A DNA stretch of 64,000 bases, taken from Epichloe hybrida. Taxonomy: Eukaryota > Ascomycota > Sordariomycetes > Hypocreales > Clavicipitaceae. The notes beneath the pieces were generated by a model. It saw only the letters and a list, made by a program, of their open reading frames with translations, was not told where the DNA came from and did no database searches. The stretch spans positions 1,302,001 through 1,366,000 of the forward strand of contig JAFEKR010000008.1 in NCBI GenBank assembly GCA_019022495.1, in the 5' to 3' direction. Made by a program: the position numbers and the translations under genes. Shown one piece after another: positions 48,591 to 59,277 of the stretch. Each line of letters begins with the position of its first letter. Position 1 is the first letter of the stretch.

Positions 48591-50164
48591 GGTTAGCTTA
48601 TGCCACCTTGTGACCATGATTTTCTACACCACCCGCGCTGCAGTGGTGGTGTTGATGGGAGGCCGACAGACATGTCCGCCATCTGATTGGCCGAGCTGCT
48701 GCTTTGTCTCCCGTGATGGTTGCAAGCCTAACATCGGGTTTGCGGCGACTTTGCATCTACGATTGAGCATGTTGCGTAGTGTCTAGTGTCAGTGAGTGAA
48801 ACATGTCATCATGGGCTGGGCTGAGCGAGCACTGTTCTGCATGCGGCAGCGGATAGTAGTTCCCCTCTGCGAGCCGCTTATGCATGGCTCCTGAATGAAG
48901 GCTGGGCCAGAAGATGACGCGCATCCTTCTTCGCCTTATTTTGGTAATAATGAATTCCTTTGTCCCGTGGACAAGGGGGATGCTTCGACTCAAGGTTTAT
49001 GCAGGACATACTCCGTACATAATCGGTGATATGGTCCAACACGATTGGGCATCGGCCACAATGGCACGACCAAACTCCCGGGGAGTCACTGGGCAACTGA
49101 CTTGATGGCTGACGAGAAGCAGAGCCGCAATCGAGACTTCACATTTCGGACGTTTTTGACATGTGCGAATGGCGGCCTTTGGCGTTTTGTTCATTCGAGG
49201 TCGTGCCCATCGATGGAGCTGCTGCGCACGGCGGCGATTGGCGTAGTCAAGAATCTGGTTAATAATGATCGCCCCTTTCTCCTTCCCTTTCTCCTTCCCT
49301 TTGTTTTTCCTTGTTTTTCCTGTTTTTCCTGCACCTGCACCTGCACCTGCACCTGCAACAAGACGAGAGACGGGGGGTTGACAGGGCGCCACTGCACTAG
49401 CGGGCCCATGTACGGTCCCATTGGTCCATTGGTTACTGCGGCACCCAGATCATCCGTCACTTCCAAAACCACAGACTGCCAGTGGTCGACAGCTCACAAG
49501 ACGGCGGGGCGCAGCAAGCTTGAATGAAGCTCAAGCTTCTATGTAGGCCGCTTGCCCGCAACTGCCCCTTCGCACAAACAAACAAACGGCAGACAGACAA
49601 GCAACTCCCGACCATCTGTTTTCGCACCGTTGATTGTCTGCGTATGCATGCGCATGCAGAAGAAACAGAGCTTATGGAACAGATTTCTTTCATGGTGCTG
49701 CTCAAACACACTTCCATCTTCAGCTTGTTTGGTCTGATCCGCAGGCCGCTGCCGCCCCATCTTGTGACATCGCTCCTTGGCCCGCCAATCCCGTGCTTTG
49801 CGGATATAGAGATCGCGACGACACACAGAATACACCACCTGGTTGGCGGGGAGAGGACGAAAGTAGCATAGCCGTCTTCCACGATATCAATCGAAAGACT
49901 GATATGCCAGGTCGGTAGTGCAACTAAAAAAATCCTCGGCCCGTTTCGCGAGGCATGGTGTTCATTCAGGGTGAGCTTTTAGGTAGAATTCTCCTGTTAT
50001 TATTGTGGGAAGCTCCATCTTGGGTCTCAACGACGACCCTGATCACAGCCCGAGATCTTGAGACGCACAACTTTGCAAATCATCTTGCACAGTCGCATCA
50101 TATCGCTGCCTGCCATGATCATTAAAACTGTTGCGCTGACTGCTGTCAATCAGAATAAAACACC
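48591..50164. other. Intergenic region upstream of the large gene
   Basis: Unique, non-RIP sequence. It contains CT-rich blocks (CCTTTCTCCTTCC repeats, 49,273-49,300), GTTTTTCCT repeats (49,301-49,330) and a CACCTG hexamer repeat (about 49,331-49,356). Several medium frames on both strands overlap one another and none is convincing. The last 200 bp should hold the promoter and leader of the gene at 50,165. Confidence 0.5.
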
Positions 50165-53100
50165 ATGCCACTATCGATATCACTGGACGCGGATGTGTCG
50201 CAACCCCCGACCACCCCCTCCAAGACCAGCAGATCTGACGCCAGTTCAACGGCCGAAACACCAATAAAGAATGGCTCTAATCCAGGGGCTTCAGGCTCCG
50301 ATTCTAGACCCGTTGGCGTGGTGAAAGCTCGACCCAGAGCAAATTCCAGGAAAGAGCCACCGACATTGTTGACCGATTTCTTTCGCGGTAAACAGTCCCC
50401 AGCCCGCTTGGCAGCAGAGCGGAAGCATCGGCAAAGTATCGAGTTGGTCAAAGCCGAGTTACGCCAGGAGATGAAGTCAAGTTCAGTCATGAAGCTTCAG
50501 CAGCCTGGAGGGGTCAAGGACAGGGTTCAAAAATGGCAGAAGGCACATAGAGTTGCCATGATGGAAGGGGACCCAGACGATGCGGCCACTGAACCGACAG
50601 ACATTGCTTTCAAGGGAGAGGATGAGAAGAGTGTGACCGAGTCGGATCGTGTGCGCATCAAGTTCCGACAAAAAAGAAGGATCACATCGAAGCCAAAGCC
50701 GCCCCCTGAATCCCTTCACGAATCCCTTCACGGTGGCCCTTCTGCGGACAAGGAAACTGATGGGGAATGTGCTACGCCATCGTCTTCGCCTCCTAAAAAG
50801 AGAGTGGTCAGTGACGAGCACTGGAAAAAACACCGTGGTCGCAGAAATCCGTCGAGGCGAGTGTCCCCATCTGCAAGCCCCAAAGGTTTGCCTAGCAACT
50901 TCGTCCAGAATTCTGGCAGAAATCCTCTAGTAGCCAACAAGATCAAGGAATGGGCGGCCAAAGTCGACGTGCCCGACACGCCACCTTCTGCTCAAAGCCA
51001 TCGGTCATCCAAATCGCGCGGTGAAAGTGCGCGGTCCGAAGGTGCCAAGAGCGAGGCCGGCGATTCAGTCAGTGACATTACTGCGCGATGGGTTACAAAA
51101 AAGAAGATGCGACATGATGATGGGATCCGTGTCAAAGCTGTGAGACCCAACAAGTTGGACGACGACGGCATCAGAGTCACCCCCATCGTTTCTACCACAG
51201 ACAGAGATGATGATGGCATAAGAGTGCGTCCTGTGAGTGGAATTGCCCATACCAACGTCACTAGGAACAACCATATTCGAGGTTCACGCGTGAGAAGCAA
51301 AACTACATCGGGCTCTGGGCGCCCAAGTTCGCCATCCATTGGAAGTCGCGTCTCACAAGACGCGACGAACCTCTCTCAGCAAACAGACAGTCAAACGAAT
51401 GAAAGCGGAAGCAAGCCGAGGGCTAGTGAGCGGCCGGGTTCGATACTCGACACTCCCACAAAAGGCAAGAGATGTCAGCGGGAAATGCCTAAGAAATCAC
51501 AATCCGATCTGTCTAAACTGATTGATGAGTCTTCATGCCTAAGTGAAGAGCGGTCCAACCTGAGCAGCCTAGGAAATATCGCGTCTGACCTTGCGCCAAG
51601 CCTTGCCAACAAGTCCATCGCGGACATATCTGGAGACATACCATTTGGCCATTCTGCGTTCAGTGAACTTGACTTGACCATCGAGGGGCAACCAAGAAGC
51701 AGACTGAAACGCACAAAGGTTGACCGTAGCACGAGTCTCAAGTCAATGCCAAAAGTTTTCAAGAAAGTGGTTGAAGAGAGCAGGAAAATCATTCATGAGA
51801 TGAACGACCCGCCGCGACACCAGGTCGCAAACAAACCACCGAGCATTGAAAAATGGCTGAATAATACCGTGGACCCATTCGTAGATTCAAAGCCTGCGAC
51901 AGAGGAAGGCTCGCGATCCGCAGAGCCAGCAGATGAGAAATCGGAACAGAGCCCACAAGAGAAGGCCAAGACACGTCGTCGCAGCTCACACGGTACAAAA
52001 ATATTACAGCAGTCATCATCTAACGAATTAGACAAAGAAGAGGAAACGGCCCCAGACGAATCGGCTGTAGATGGTGCCGAGAGCACATCGACCTGTGACT
52101 CTGCAAAGGGGACCGCCACCACACCAACCTCGGCCGGGCTGAAGAGGAGCAGAGCTACTAGAAGTAACCCGTCACCTCCAAAGGTTGGCAGCGGCAAGCG
52201 ACAGTTACTCGGCGTTCTCAAGGAAGCTTTCCAGGGCGAGTCGAGCCCCCATCCAGTCCGGCCCAAGAGCTACCAAGGAAGCGAACAACGCAAATTCTCG
52301 CACGTGGAAGATGTTCCCCCGCCACTACAGATAAGGAAATCGATGCCACCCTCATCAGCGACTCAAGTGACGAATCCGACCCAGCGCAGCGGAGATGAAG
52401 AATCGTTGAATGTCAAGCTGGCTGCTCCTCGATTCCGACCTCCTACCAGAGGAGATCATGAATTGTCCACAATTTTGTCTGGAGAAAGCTGCAGTGCAGT
52501 CGACTCGGACCTGAGCTCAGACGTGACTCAATCGACACTTACACAATCGACTGTACTCACAAAGAATAGCGAAATTTCCAGGACCCAGAAGAATCACGCC
52601 CCGGGTCTGAAGAGAAGGCTCACCAAACACTCTGACCTAGTGTCCGTGTTGTCTCTTCCGGATGACTCCACCGTCCCGAATACCATAAAGAGCAATCGCT
52701 CAAGACCCAGTCTGCGCAAGCACAGAAGCCCCTTCGATGACGCCACGGCGCAAGAACTCTTGAGAGAGTTTATTGATGACGAGAATATATACGGTCGAGA
52801 ACTCAAGACGCTGGTGGATGGTGTTGTCCCTGTTCTACTATCGCATGTCGTCAACGGCACCAATGTCACTGAGCTTTTCGGCCCGTCATCGTTGGGAAAG
52901 ATCCCAGACTCTGTATCTAAATCAGTTGTGAACATGGGCGTGGCACTAGAGAAGCTCAAGAGTGCTCACAAGAAAGCCCCCACGTCCGACATTCGGAAGA
53001 TGGCCAACTGGGCACACGGGGTTGTGCCCATATACAATAGCTATCTCAGCGCCTGGCGACTCGGGTTCGATGATGTTGTCGTCAACTTGACGCCGGCTGC

Positions 53101-55798
53101 AGATGGCATGAATGACGACGAATCACTTCTGGCTGCTTTGCCAAGGAATGAACAGGGGGACGTTGTGAATGACCAGGGAGAGCGCGTGGCAGTAGCTTAC
53201 CTTCTCAAACGGCCTCTAATCCGTGTCAAGCAACTTGCAAAATTGATCAAATGCGTAGACACACTCGTGGCCACTACTGATACACAGGAACTGCTTCGAG
53301 ACTTTGAGAAATTGCAAGAGAAAGCTAGGCGGCGCTTCAAGGAAGAGGCCGCGCGGATTGTAGACGAGGAGGCACTTTGTACCGATACGTCAAGGTGCCG
53401 AGATCTAGGGACGCTGGGATCTTCACCAGCAGTAACAATCGACCCGACCCGGCAAGTAAGTGCCAAGGATGTCTTCGCCCTCAGCCTATCGCATTCCAAC
53501 AGTCAAAGACTCGATTGTCAAGTAGAATTGGTGCACAGAGACAACCAAAAAGACACCAGTGACGAGGGGGACTTGCTGATACGAGAAACTGGCGAGGGCG
53601 GCCGCTCCTATCTCCTCTTTCCACCCATAGCCATGACCGAAATATCCGCTCGTACTGGCGATGGCCACTTTGAGATGGTGGTCATGATCCGAGGCACAAG
53701 CCAGGACAGGACGTGGCGCGAGTTCATAACGCTCACGGCTGACAATGAGGATCAAATCCTCGATTGGCTCGATATCCTTCCATTACTGCCTGTTCCACCA
53801 TTGGAACTCGGCCCCGTCACCTCTGGCCAAGCCCAAGAACCAACGACGCCCACGACGCCCACGACATCCTCACAGCGCCGCGAACCCTTGATAGCGACCC
53901 CTTCTCAAGGCTCACCCGAAATGTCCCCCCGCTCGCCGATCGCGAAGGATGTCTCTGCGTCTGGGTCGACTTCTGCGCCCGCGAAGAAGAGCTCGCCTGT
54001 AAGATACCGCCAGCGGGCTCCTACCATGGATCACATTCAGTCACCTATTACCCCCTCGGTGCCCGATTCTGCCGATCCGGATAAGACACCGATCAAGGAG
54101 ATTCATCCAGAAGCTTCTGTGCCCGAGGATAGAGGTCGGCCGCTCAAGGAAAGTATGCGGCCTGATTTCTCGCAATTCCAAGCAAAGACACAAGAAGGCC
54201 AGCCACCAAACACAACGCCATACCGTGACGATCGAGCTCCTCCGCCACCCGTCCACAGAACCCTCAGCACGAGTCCAAAGACAGGAGCAGGGGGTATTCA
54301 TAAGTCGACACCATCTTTGACGCCACCCACGGATACCCATAGCAGCGATCGACTAAAGCGCCGCACATCGTCACCGTTGAAACATGAATACTTACCATCA
54401 GATCAGTCTTCAGCATCCGAGGCATACTCGACGGAGGAATCTGATCCCGATTCATCAGACGATGAACTCGAGAGCATCGACATACCAGAGACTGAACTAG
54501 GCATCAGTATCAAGAGCGACGCACAATTCTCTCAGACCCATGCCGCTCCTCGTTTCATGCCAGAATCCGATTGCAGCCTGACCCCGTCCGAATCAGCCTC
54601 CCAGGCGGGGCTTCACGGATTTAAGAATGTTTCCGATGACCAAGCCTCGTGGTTCATGGCGCGGATTTCCCGATGGTCTGACAAGGGAGCATGGAAAGAT
54701 ATCATGAGTGGCCCGTGCTCTATCGTTGTTCGAGATGGCCTCATCGAGGCCTATGCCTTGCGTACTGCGACTGGATCCAGTGACACTAATCCCCCAATCC
54801 TCGCCCTTGATCTTACTCCGCTGGTTCTTATCAGGCAAAGCACCGCTGTAGATTTAGAGATTCGATCATCGGTCCAGTCTCACTCCAGACTCTACCAGTC
54901 ACACAACGGGGGCAACTTTCGATTCCGGTGTTTTGCAGCCCCTGATTGTTATAATTTGTACATGTCGGTACATCAAGCGCGGTTGAATAACCAAAAATTC
55001 ATTCAGCTGGAAAACGAGAGAAGGTTCAAGAACTTTGGCGAGCGACAGGCATCTGAAAATGACGGCGACGCCAGCAGCCGACGACGCAGCTGGTTTGGCA
55101 GAAAAGGGAGTTACCGAAGCTCAGTCCGCGCTCCATCACGGTCTCATGATGGAGCCAGCACCACACCATCATCTACGCCATCAGCATCGAGCTTCCTCAA
55201 ACGGCTCATAGTGAATGGCAACTTATCGTTCAATATTGCCAGGTCGTCCATTGACAGACGACCTCGAGCCAGCAGCGGTGAGAACAGCCTCTACACCTCG
55301 GGTTCATCATCAGCAAGCGGAACGCCTCCCCGCTCTCCCTCGATAAGTGTTGAGAATAGCGGCCATCACTCGATCAATGTCGCCACAGAGAGTATCCGAG
55401 TCCGGCTTCACCTGCTTGTCTCCTCGGCCAAGTGGGAAGACTACGGAAACTGCAGCTTGCAAATAAGGAGACCACCACCAGGATGGCGCCAAGCGCTTCG
55501 AGCCGATCATGGTCTCGAAAAACGTATCACAGTAACCACGTTGCCAAAGAAGGAGACCGAGGAGCCCAAAATTGTCCTCGATGCGGTTCTAGGGAGCGGG
55601 TGTTTCTCATCCATGGGCAGTCGAGGAATCGTCTGTGGCGTATGGGAAGAAGTCAAGAATGGGGATGGTGTCGTGGGTATGGCTCCCGAGACTGGAGCCA
55701 CAGGCGGGAACATCAAGAAGTGGTGTTTTCAATTCGGTAATGCCGCCGAGGCCAATGCGGTACTCAGGCTTGTGCATCAAGAAGTGTTGCGAGCGTAG
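50165..55798 (+). CDS. Large DH (RhoGEF)-like / PH-like domain protein, 1,877 aa
   Basis: One uninterrupted 5,634-bp exon. The ATG at 50,165 is the first in frame and has a favourable context (ACACCATGCC). Residues 1-850 are mostly disordered and Ser/Pro/Lys/Arg-rich, with three repeats of DDGIRV (about residues 316-355). Residues about 857-1,085 look like a Dbl-homology fold: helix AQELLREFIDDENIYGRELK, then LKRPLIRVKQLAKLIK and a long final helix. DH domains exchange GDP for GTP on Rho-family GTPases. About 1,090-1,212 is PH-like (VFALSLSHSN to WREFITLTADNEDQILDW). After another disordered stretch, about 1,492-1,610 is a second PH-like segment (WFMARISRWSDKGAW), and 1,743-1,877 is a conserved-looking C-terminal domain ending FQFGNAAEANAVLRLV. 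The partner GTPase is unknown; a polarity or septation role is inference. Domain assignment is by eye. Confidence 0.85.
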   Translation: MPLSISLDADVSQPPTTPSKTSRSDASSTAETPIKNGSNPGASGSDSRPVGVVKARPRANSRKEPPTLLTDFFRGKQSPARLAAERKHRQSIELVKAELRQEMKSSSVMKLQQPGGVKDRVQKWQKAHRVAMMEGDPDDAATEPTDIAFKGEDEKSVTESDRVRIKFRQKRRITSKPKPPPESLHESLHGGPSADKETDGECATPSSSPPKKRVVSDEHWKKHRGRRNPSRRVSPSASPKGLPSNFVQNSGRNPLVANKIKEWAAKVDVPDTPPSAQSHRSSKSRGESARSEGAKSEAGDSVSDITARWVTKKKMRHDDGIRVKAVRPNKLDDDGIRVTPIVSTTDRDDDGIRVRPVSGIAHTNVTRNNHIRGSRVRSKTTSGSGRPSSPSIGSRVSQDATNLSQQTDSQTNESGSKPRASERPGSILDTPTKGKRCQREMPKKSQSDLSKLIDESSCLSEERSNLSSLGNIASDLAPSLANKSIADISGDIPFGHSAFSELDLTIEGQPRSRLKRTKVDRSTSLKSMPKVFKKVVEESRKIIHEMNDPPRHQVANKPPSIEKWLNNTVDPFVDSKPATEEGSRSAEPADEKSEQSPQEKAKTRRRSSHGTKILQQSSSNELDKEEETAPDESAVDGAESTSTCDSAKGTATTPTSAGLKRSRATRSNPSPPKVGSGKRQLLGVLKEAFQGESSPHPVRPKSYQGSEQRKFSHVEDVPPPLQIRKSMPPSSATQVTNPTQRSGDEESLNVKLAAPRFRPPTRGDHELSTILSGESCSAVDSDLSSDVTQSTLTQSTVLTKNSEISRTQKNHAPGLKRRLTKHSDLVSVLSLPDDSTVPNTIKSNRSRPSLRKHRSPFDDATAQELLREFIDDENIYGRELKTLVDGVVPVLLSHVVNGTNVTELFGPSSLGKIPDSVSKSVVNMGVALEKLKSAHKKAPTSDIRKMANWAHGVVPIYNSYLSAWRLGFDDVVVNLTPAADGMNDDESLLAALPRNEQGDVVNDQGERVAVAYLLKRPLIRVKQLAKLIKCVDTLVATTDTQELLRDFEKLQEKARRRFKEEAARIVDEEALCTDTSRCRDLGTLGSSPAVTIDPTRQVSAKDVFALSLSHSNSQRLDCQVELVHRDNQKDTSDEGDLLIRETGEGGRSYLLFPPIAMTEISARTGDGHFEMVVMIRGTSQDRTWREFITLTADNEDQILDWLDILPLLPVPPLELGPVTSGQAQEPTTPTTPTTSSQRREPLIATPSQGSPEMSPRSPIAKDVSASGSTSAPAKKSSPVRYRQRAPTMDHIQSPITPSVPDSADPDKTPIKEIHPEASVPEDRGRPLKESMRPDFSQFQAKTQEGQPPNTTPYRDDRAPPPPVHRTLSTSPKTGAGGIHKSTPSLTPPTDTHSSDRLKRRTSSPLKHEYLPSDQSSASEAYSTEESDPDSSDDELESIDIPETELGISIKSDAQFSQTHAAPRFMPESDCSLTPSESASQAGLHGFKNVSDDQASWFMARISRWSDKGAWKDIMSGPCSIVVRDGLIEAYALRTATGSSDTNPPILALDLTPLVLIRQSTAVDLEIRSSVQSHSRLYQSHNGGNFRFRCFAAPDCYNLYMSVHQARLNNQKFIQLENERRFKNFGERQASENDGDASSRRRSWFGRKGSYRSSVRAPSRSHDGASTTPSSTPSASSFLKRLIVNGNLSFNIARSSIDRRPRASSGENSLYTSGSSSASGTPPRSPSISVENSGHHSINVATESIRVRLHLLVSSAKWEDYGNCSLQIRRPPPGWRQALRADHGLEKRITVTTLPKKETEEPKIVLDAVLGSGCFSSMGSRGIVCGVWEEVKNGDGVVGMAPETGATGGNIKKWCFQFGNAAEANAVLRLVHQEVLRA

Positions 55799-56540
55799 GT
55801 TACTCGCGGGGGGCGTTTCTGCACACAATTTGCCCGTTACAGGGGTGGTGTCTGTCTCTTTTTTCCCCCTCCAGCGCGTCTATTCTCTTCTCTTCCATGT
55901 TTTACGATACCTAATTTTAGAAGGGCCTGGATGGGAGCGGTCTTGCATTTAGTTGATATCCCCTCTTCGCGTCTATTTTGAGCAGTCTTTTTGATCCAAG
56001 GAAAAACCAAGTATAGGAGTATGGGTGGCCGAAGTTCGACCAAGCATGTAATCCAATGGTGTTTGCGGGCAAATATCCGCCAGGGGGTACGTATGGGACA
56101 AAACGGCAGCAATGCTATTTCATGTATTTCAGTTGGTTATTTGGAGTCCAGCCTTGCATATAAGATGGGATATCCGTGTCAATATCGTTTTCACCACAGT
56201 AGTGGTTACAAGTTACAATTAGCTTCATCAAGTGTTTGGGAGACTAGTGGATGTGCAAGCTAGTTTTCAAGTGTGAAGAAAAACATGGATATACAACTAT
56301 ATAATGGTATTCAGGTCGAAGATGCACGAAACCCTGCGAGCGAGCGCCCAGGGCCGCGTGAAAATGCCGATTAAACGACACGGCTAGATGGACTCACCTG
56401 GATTTTTGGCGCAACAAGGGGAACAATTTCCTCGCAGTCATCGCAGCACCAAGCAAGCATATAAGAGGAGAAGAAAAAAGTTCAACGGATAACAAAAATA
56501 CTTGATGTGGAGTGGAGAGGCACATGGGCAAAAAAAAGAT
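55799..56540. other. Intergenic region between the large gene and the tRNA
   Basis: 3' flank of the large gene followed by unique sequence. No coding region seen. A T-run (minus strand, 56,532-56,538) just below the tRNA is its probable RNA polymerase III terminator. Confidence 0.55.
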
Positions 56541-56699
56541 TGTCCTCAGCGAGAGTCGAACTCGCGACCTTCGGATTACTCCAACGTCTGATTGGATCAT
56601 GTTTGATATCTGCGGACAGATTAGTGGTTGATGGGTTGTGGCAGATTTTGTGAGGGTGACGAACGAGACCGACGCTTTAACCAACTAAGCCATGAAGAC
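56541..56699 (-). tRNA. tRNA gene with an 85-nt intron, probably tRNA-Thr(CGU)
   Basis: Minus strand. Acceptor stem GTCTTCA pairs with TGAGGAC (one G-U), discriminator A. The D arm is GCTT-AGTTGGTTA-AAGC (A box) and the T arm GCGAG-TTCGACT-CTCGC (B box). The 5' exon is 56,699-56,662, intron 56,661-56,577, 3' exon 56,576-56,541. The anticodon loop reads CTCGT before the intron, giving anticodon CGT (Thr) at 34-36. The anticodon stem TCGGT/TCCGA has a T-T pair at 31-39, and position 37 would be T if the intron is at the usual 37/38 site, so the amino-acid identity is less sure than the tRNA call. A seven-T terminator follows at 56,538-56,532. Confidence 0.83.
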
Positions 56700-57182
56700 T
56701 AGTCATCTTGTTGGACGAGGGGCTCGATATTGTGCTTTATATGTGTACTTGGAACGAGCGCTGGCAAAGAGTTCTTACGTCGGCACAAGATCGAGGTGAT
56801 TCGAGTTTTCTAGTACTACGTTAGCAGGGGAGGCACTGTGCCAGTTGCTTGCGAGTTGAAAATACGGCGTGGGCTCAAGCTCTTCGGGCTCCCGGGCTGT
56901 TGGGGTCTTTGAGTACTTCACCCAGCGTGGTGATTGGGCTGGTTTTGGTGCTGCTATGAGTGCGAGTGAGGCCATTCTGGTGGATTCTTGGAGTGGAGAG
57001 ACGCTGCAATGTACAATTTGTATGAACCTGTGCGAAGATTTTGTGATCCGATAGACATGAAGATAGTTTTGTGTGCTTTTCAGGCCTTGATTACATTGTA
57101 TAGGATCAAGTCTGTTGAAAGACGTCACGTGCAGAATTCTAACCTTCCTCTGCCAACACTTGTCAAGTATACAAAGAGGGAT
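56700..57182. other. Intergenic region between the tRNA and the MOB gene
   Basis: 3' flank of the minus-strand MOB gene and 5' flank of the minus-strand tRNA. No coding region supported. Confidence 0.55.
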
Positions 57183-58207
57183 TCAGGCCCGACTACTTAG
57201 TCTAATTATGTACTTCCCTCTGTCTAAATTGGCGTACGAGTGTGGCCTAGACCCTTGTGGAAAAGTGCCATCGGCCGCCCACAAGTCGATCAAATGCTGC
57301 ATGGGCTCAAGCTCGCCGGGCTTCAACATGTCCAACGTGGTGGCTGTAAGAAGGAAGTGGCTGAAGCAACTGTTGAGCTGCTTTTCGAGGTTAAGGTGGT
57401 AGAAGGGCGTGATGAAATGATTCCAATACAGATGCGCGTAGACTCTGAAAATCTGCCTGAAGATCAACTGAGCTGTACTTGCAAATTGCTTCGGGAATCC
57501 ACTCCTACTGCCGAGCCACTCGCCGCTGACTGGCTGGGGGGAGGGATACGAGCCTGCTGGTGGGGAGTAGTCTGGATGATTGAAGAAAGAAACGCCCTCG
57601 GGGTCGGAAGGGAACATGGCCACATCATCGACTTTGCCCGAGATCCAGCGCTGCATGAGGGTCAGATATTCGTGGGCAGGCAGGTCTACGGGCTCATGAT
57701 CCTTATTGAGCCAAGTATAGGAGCGGTTCCTTTTCTGCACGTCAGCATTCAAGAAGCGGAAGGCAGAGAGGCTGAACGCCTTGTGCAAAGCTTACTCTCC
57801 AGCTGACATCTTCGGACACGTGGACGAATTGCAGATCGTGGTTGCGTCGTCTTCTTTGTCGTGAATCACACGAACAAAGTTCCACAGGTTACGATGATGC
57901 TCGACAACTGCAGTCGTGGTGAGCATGATTCGTTGTCTGTGGACAATGCTCTCGCGAACTGGCGGGCAACTCGCCTACCTTGATGCGCAATCCATTCCCC
58001 GGATTCTACGGTCTTTGGTCTCGCACTGAGCGTCATGAAATTTCCCTTGACTATGTGTCGCACATATGCCGAGTTGAGCCACAGCGGAAGAGGCCGAGGC
58101 ATGGCGAGTGTCGGGGGCACGATGCCCATTGACACGCTCAACGACAGCGATTCTGCAAGTGAAATGCGAGGCGCCGAGCTGGTTGGCGGCAAGGGATCGG
58201 GGAACAT
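57183..58207 (-). CDS. mob3: MOB kinase-activator family protein, MOB3/phocein type (295 aa, three exons)
   Basis: Exons 58,207-57,979, 57,907-57,796 and 57,729-57,183; introns of 71 nt (GTAGGC...CTGCAG) and 66 nt (GTAAGC...AAAAG, branch GCTGAC). Splicing gives 888 nt, or 295 codons plus stop, and restores the family sequence across both joints (WIAHQ-VVEHHRNLW and CPKMSAGE-NRSYTW). The start is the first ATG after an in-frame upstream TGA. The zinc site of the MOB fold is present: C102 and C107 (CNSSTC) and H213 and H218 (HLYWNH), with the RVYAHLYWNHF helix intact. The insert about residues 155-190 is typical of filamentous fungal members. In Sordariales MOB3/phocein is a subunit of the STRIPAK phosphatase-kinase complex, needed for hyphal fusion and fruiting-body development (family knowledge). 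The specific orthology is inferred from length and N-terminal WIAHQVVEHxRNLW; MOB family membership is secure. Confidence 0.9.
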
Positions 58208-58944
58208 GAACTGCTGATCCGCAACGGCAGTGGAGGAGCTCGCATCTTGTCGCGTCTGTCTCGGGGCTGCTGCTCTCGTACGTGCATTGCTGGGAACGAG
58301 GTTGGGCCGATTTGCCGGGCAGTTCGGGAATCAGCACGCACGCATGCATCAATCAGATCAGGTCGACTCACAATCCAGAGAAGAGGTTGGCCATGACAGG
58401 CAAGACCTGAACATCAGCAGTTTTGATGCAAAGTTGCTCCCGATAAGAAGATCAAAGGGCGGGGTGGATGGAGTTGTTGTCGAGTTGTTATGGAGTTGTT
58501 CATCCGTGGATGATGGCAGCAACAAAAGCAAGTTCAGCGGCGGACTCGGGAGGGGTCAAGTCATTGTCATTTGCAAGTTGGCCATAGAGTTTCTCTCATC
58601 AGCCACCACGACACCACAACTGCACAAGCGCACACATCATCACATCATAACAACGCGCGGCCTGCATAGTTGACGCCCGCATTCTGAACAGAGGCAAAGC
58701 GGGAAGCTACAGCCCTCGACCGGACATGGCCTCGGTAATGCCCGCTCTTGTCGACCAAAAAATGAAACCATGAAATAGTTATATTTCAGGCAAAGTTCCG
58801 TGTCTTTCATTGACACTTGGGCAGACCTCGATGATGGACCAACGGCGAGGGACAGCGAAGCAAAACATGAGAAGATGGAATGGTTTGGTTGCTGCATGCG
58901 GACGAAACAAGGACGCCGAAGATCAACAACGCAAACATGCAGTC
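58208..58944. other. Upstream region of the MOB gene
   Basis: Unique, normal-composition sequence. Presumably the MOB promoter. Short frames on both strands but no supported gene. It ends at an inverted-repeat element. Confidence 0.5.
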
Positions 58945-59277
58945 GTGATTTTTCAATCATGTGGTGGTACGGACTAGTTACTAGGCCTAAAGCGGAAGAG
59001 GTACCTCGGCTCGTAAATTTGTAAGAGCAGTGACCTCTGGTAATTCATGTATTCTACAACATTTGGTTAAATATGCACACGAGAGGGAAAACGCGTTTTT
59101 AGGCTTTTGGAGATGCAGAGCTCTACATAGTAATTCTATCAAGTGGAGTGAGTGGCTAGTTCCTGTGCCCTAAGAATCACAGGAGGTCAGTCCTCTTCTA
59201 AATTTACTTTTAAATTTACGGGCGGAGGCACCTCTTCCGTTTTAGGCCTAGCGACTACAGCATGATTGAAAAATCAC
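58945..59277. mobile_element. Short inverted-repeat (MITE-like) element, 333 bp
   Basis: Both ends begin GTGATTTTTCAATCATG when read inwards, and the similarity continues for about 100 bp per arm (58,945-59,045 and 59,174-59,277). Shared blocks include CTAGGCCTAAA, CGGAAGAGGT and CGTAAATTT. There is a central loop of about 130 bp. I find no clear target duplication (flanks CATGCAGTC and TACGGGGAC). No RIP damage. The arms differ at several sites, so it is not brand new. Confidence 0.7.

Noticed and set aside
57240..57806. 188-codon plus-strand frame
   Set aside because: It is the antisense shadow of MOB3 exon 3; the minus-strand protein has intact MOB motifs and matching introns.
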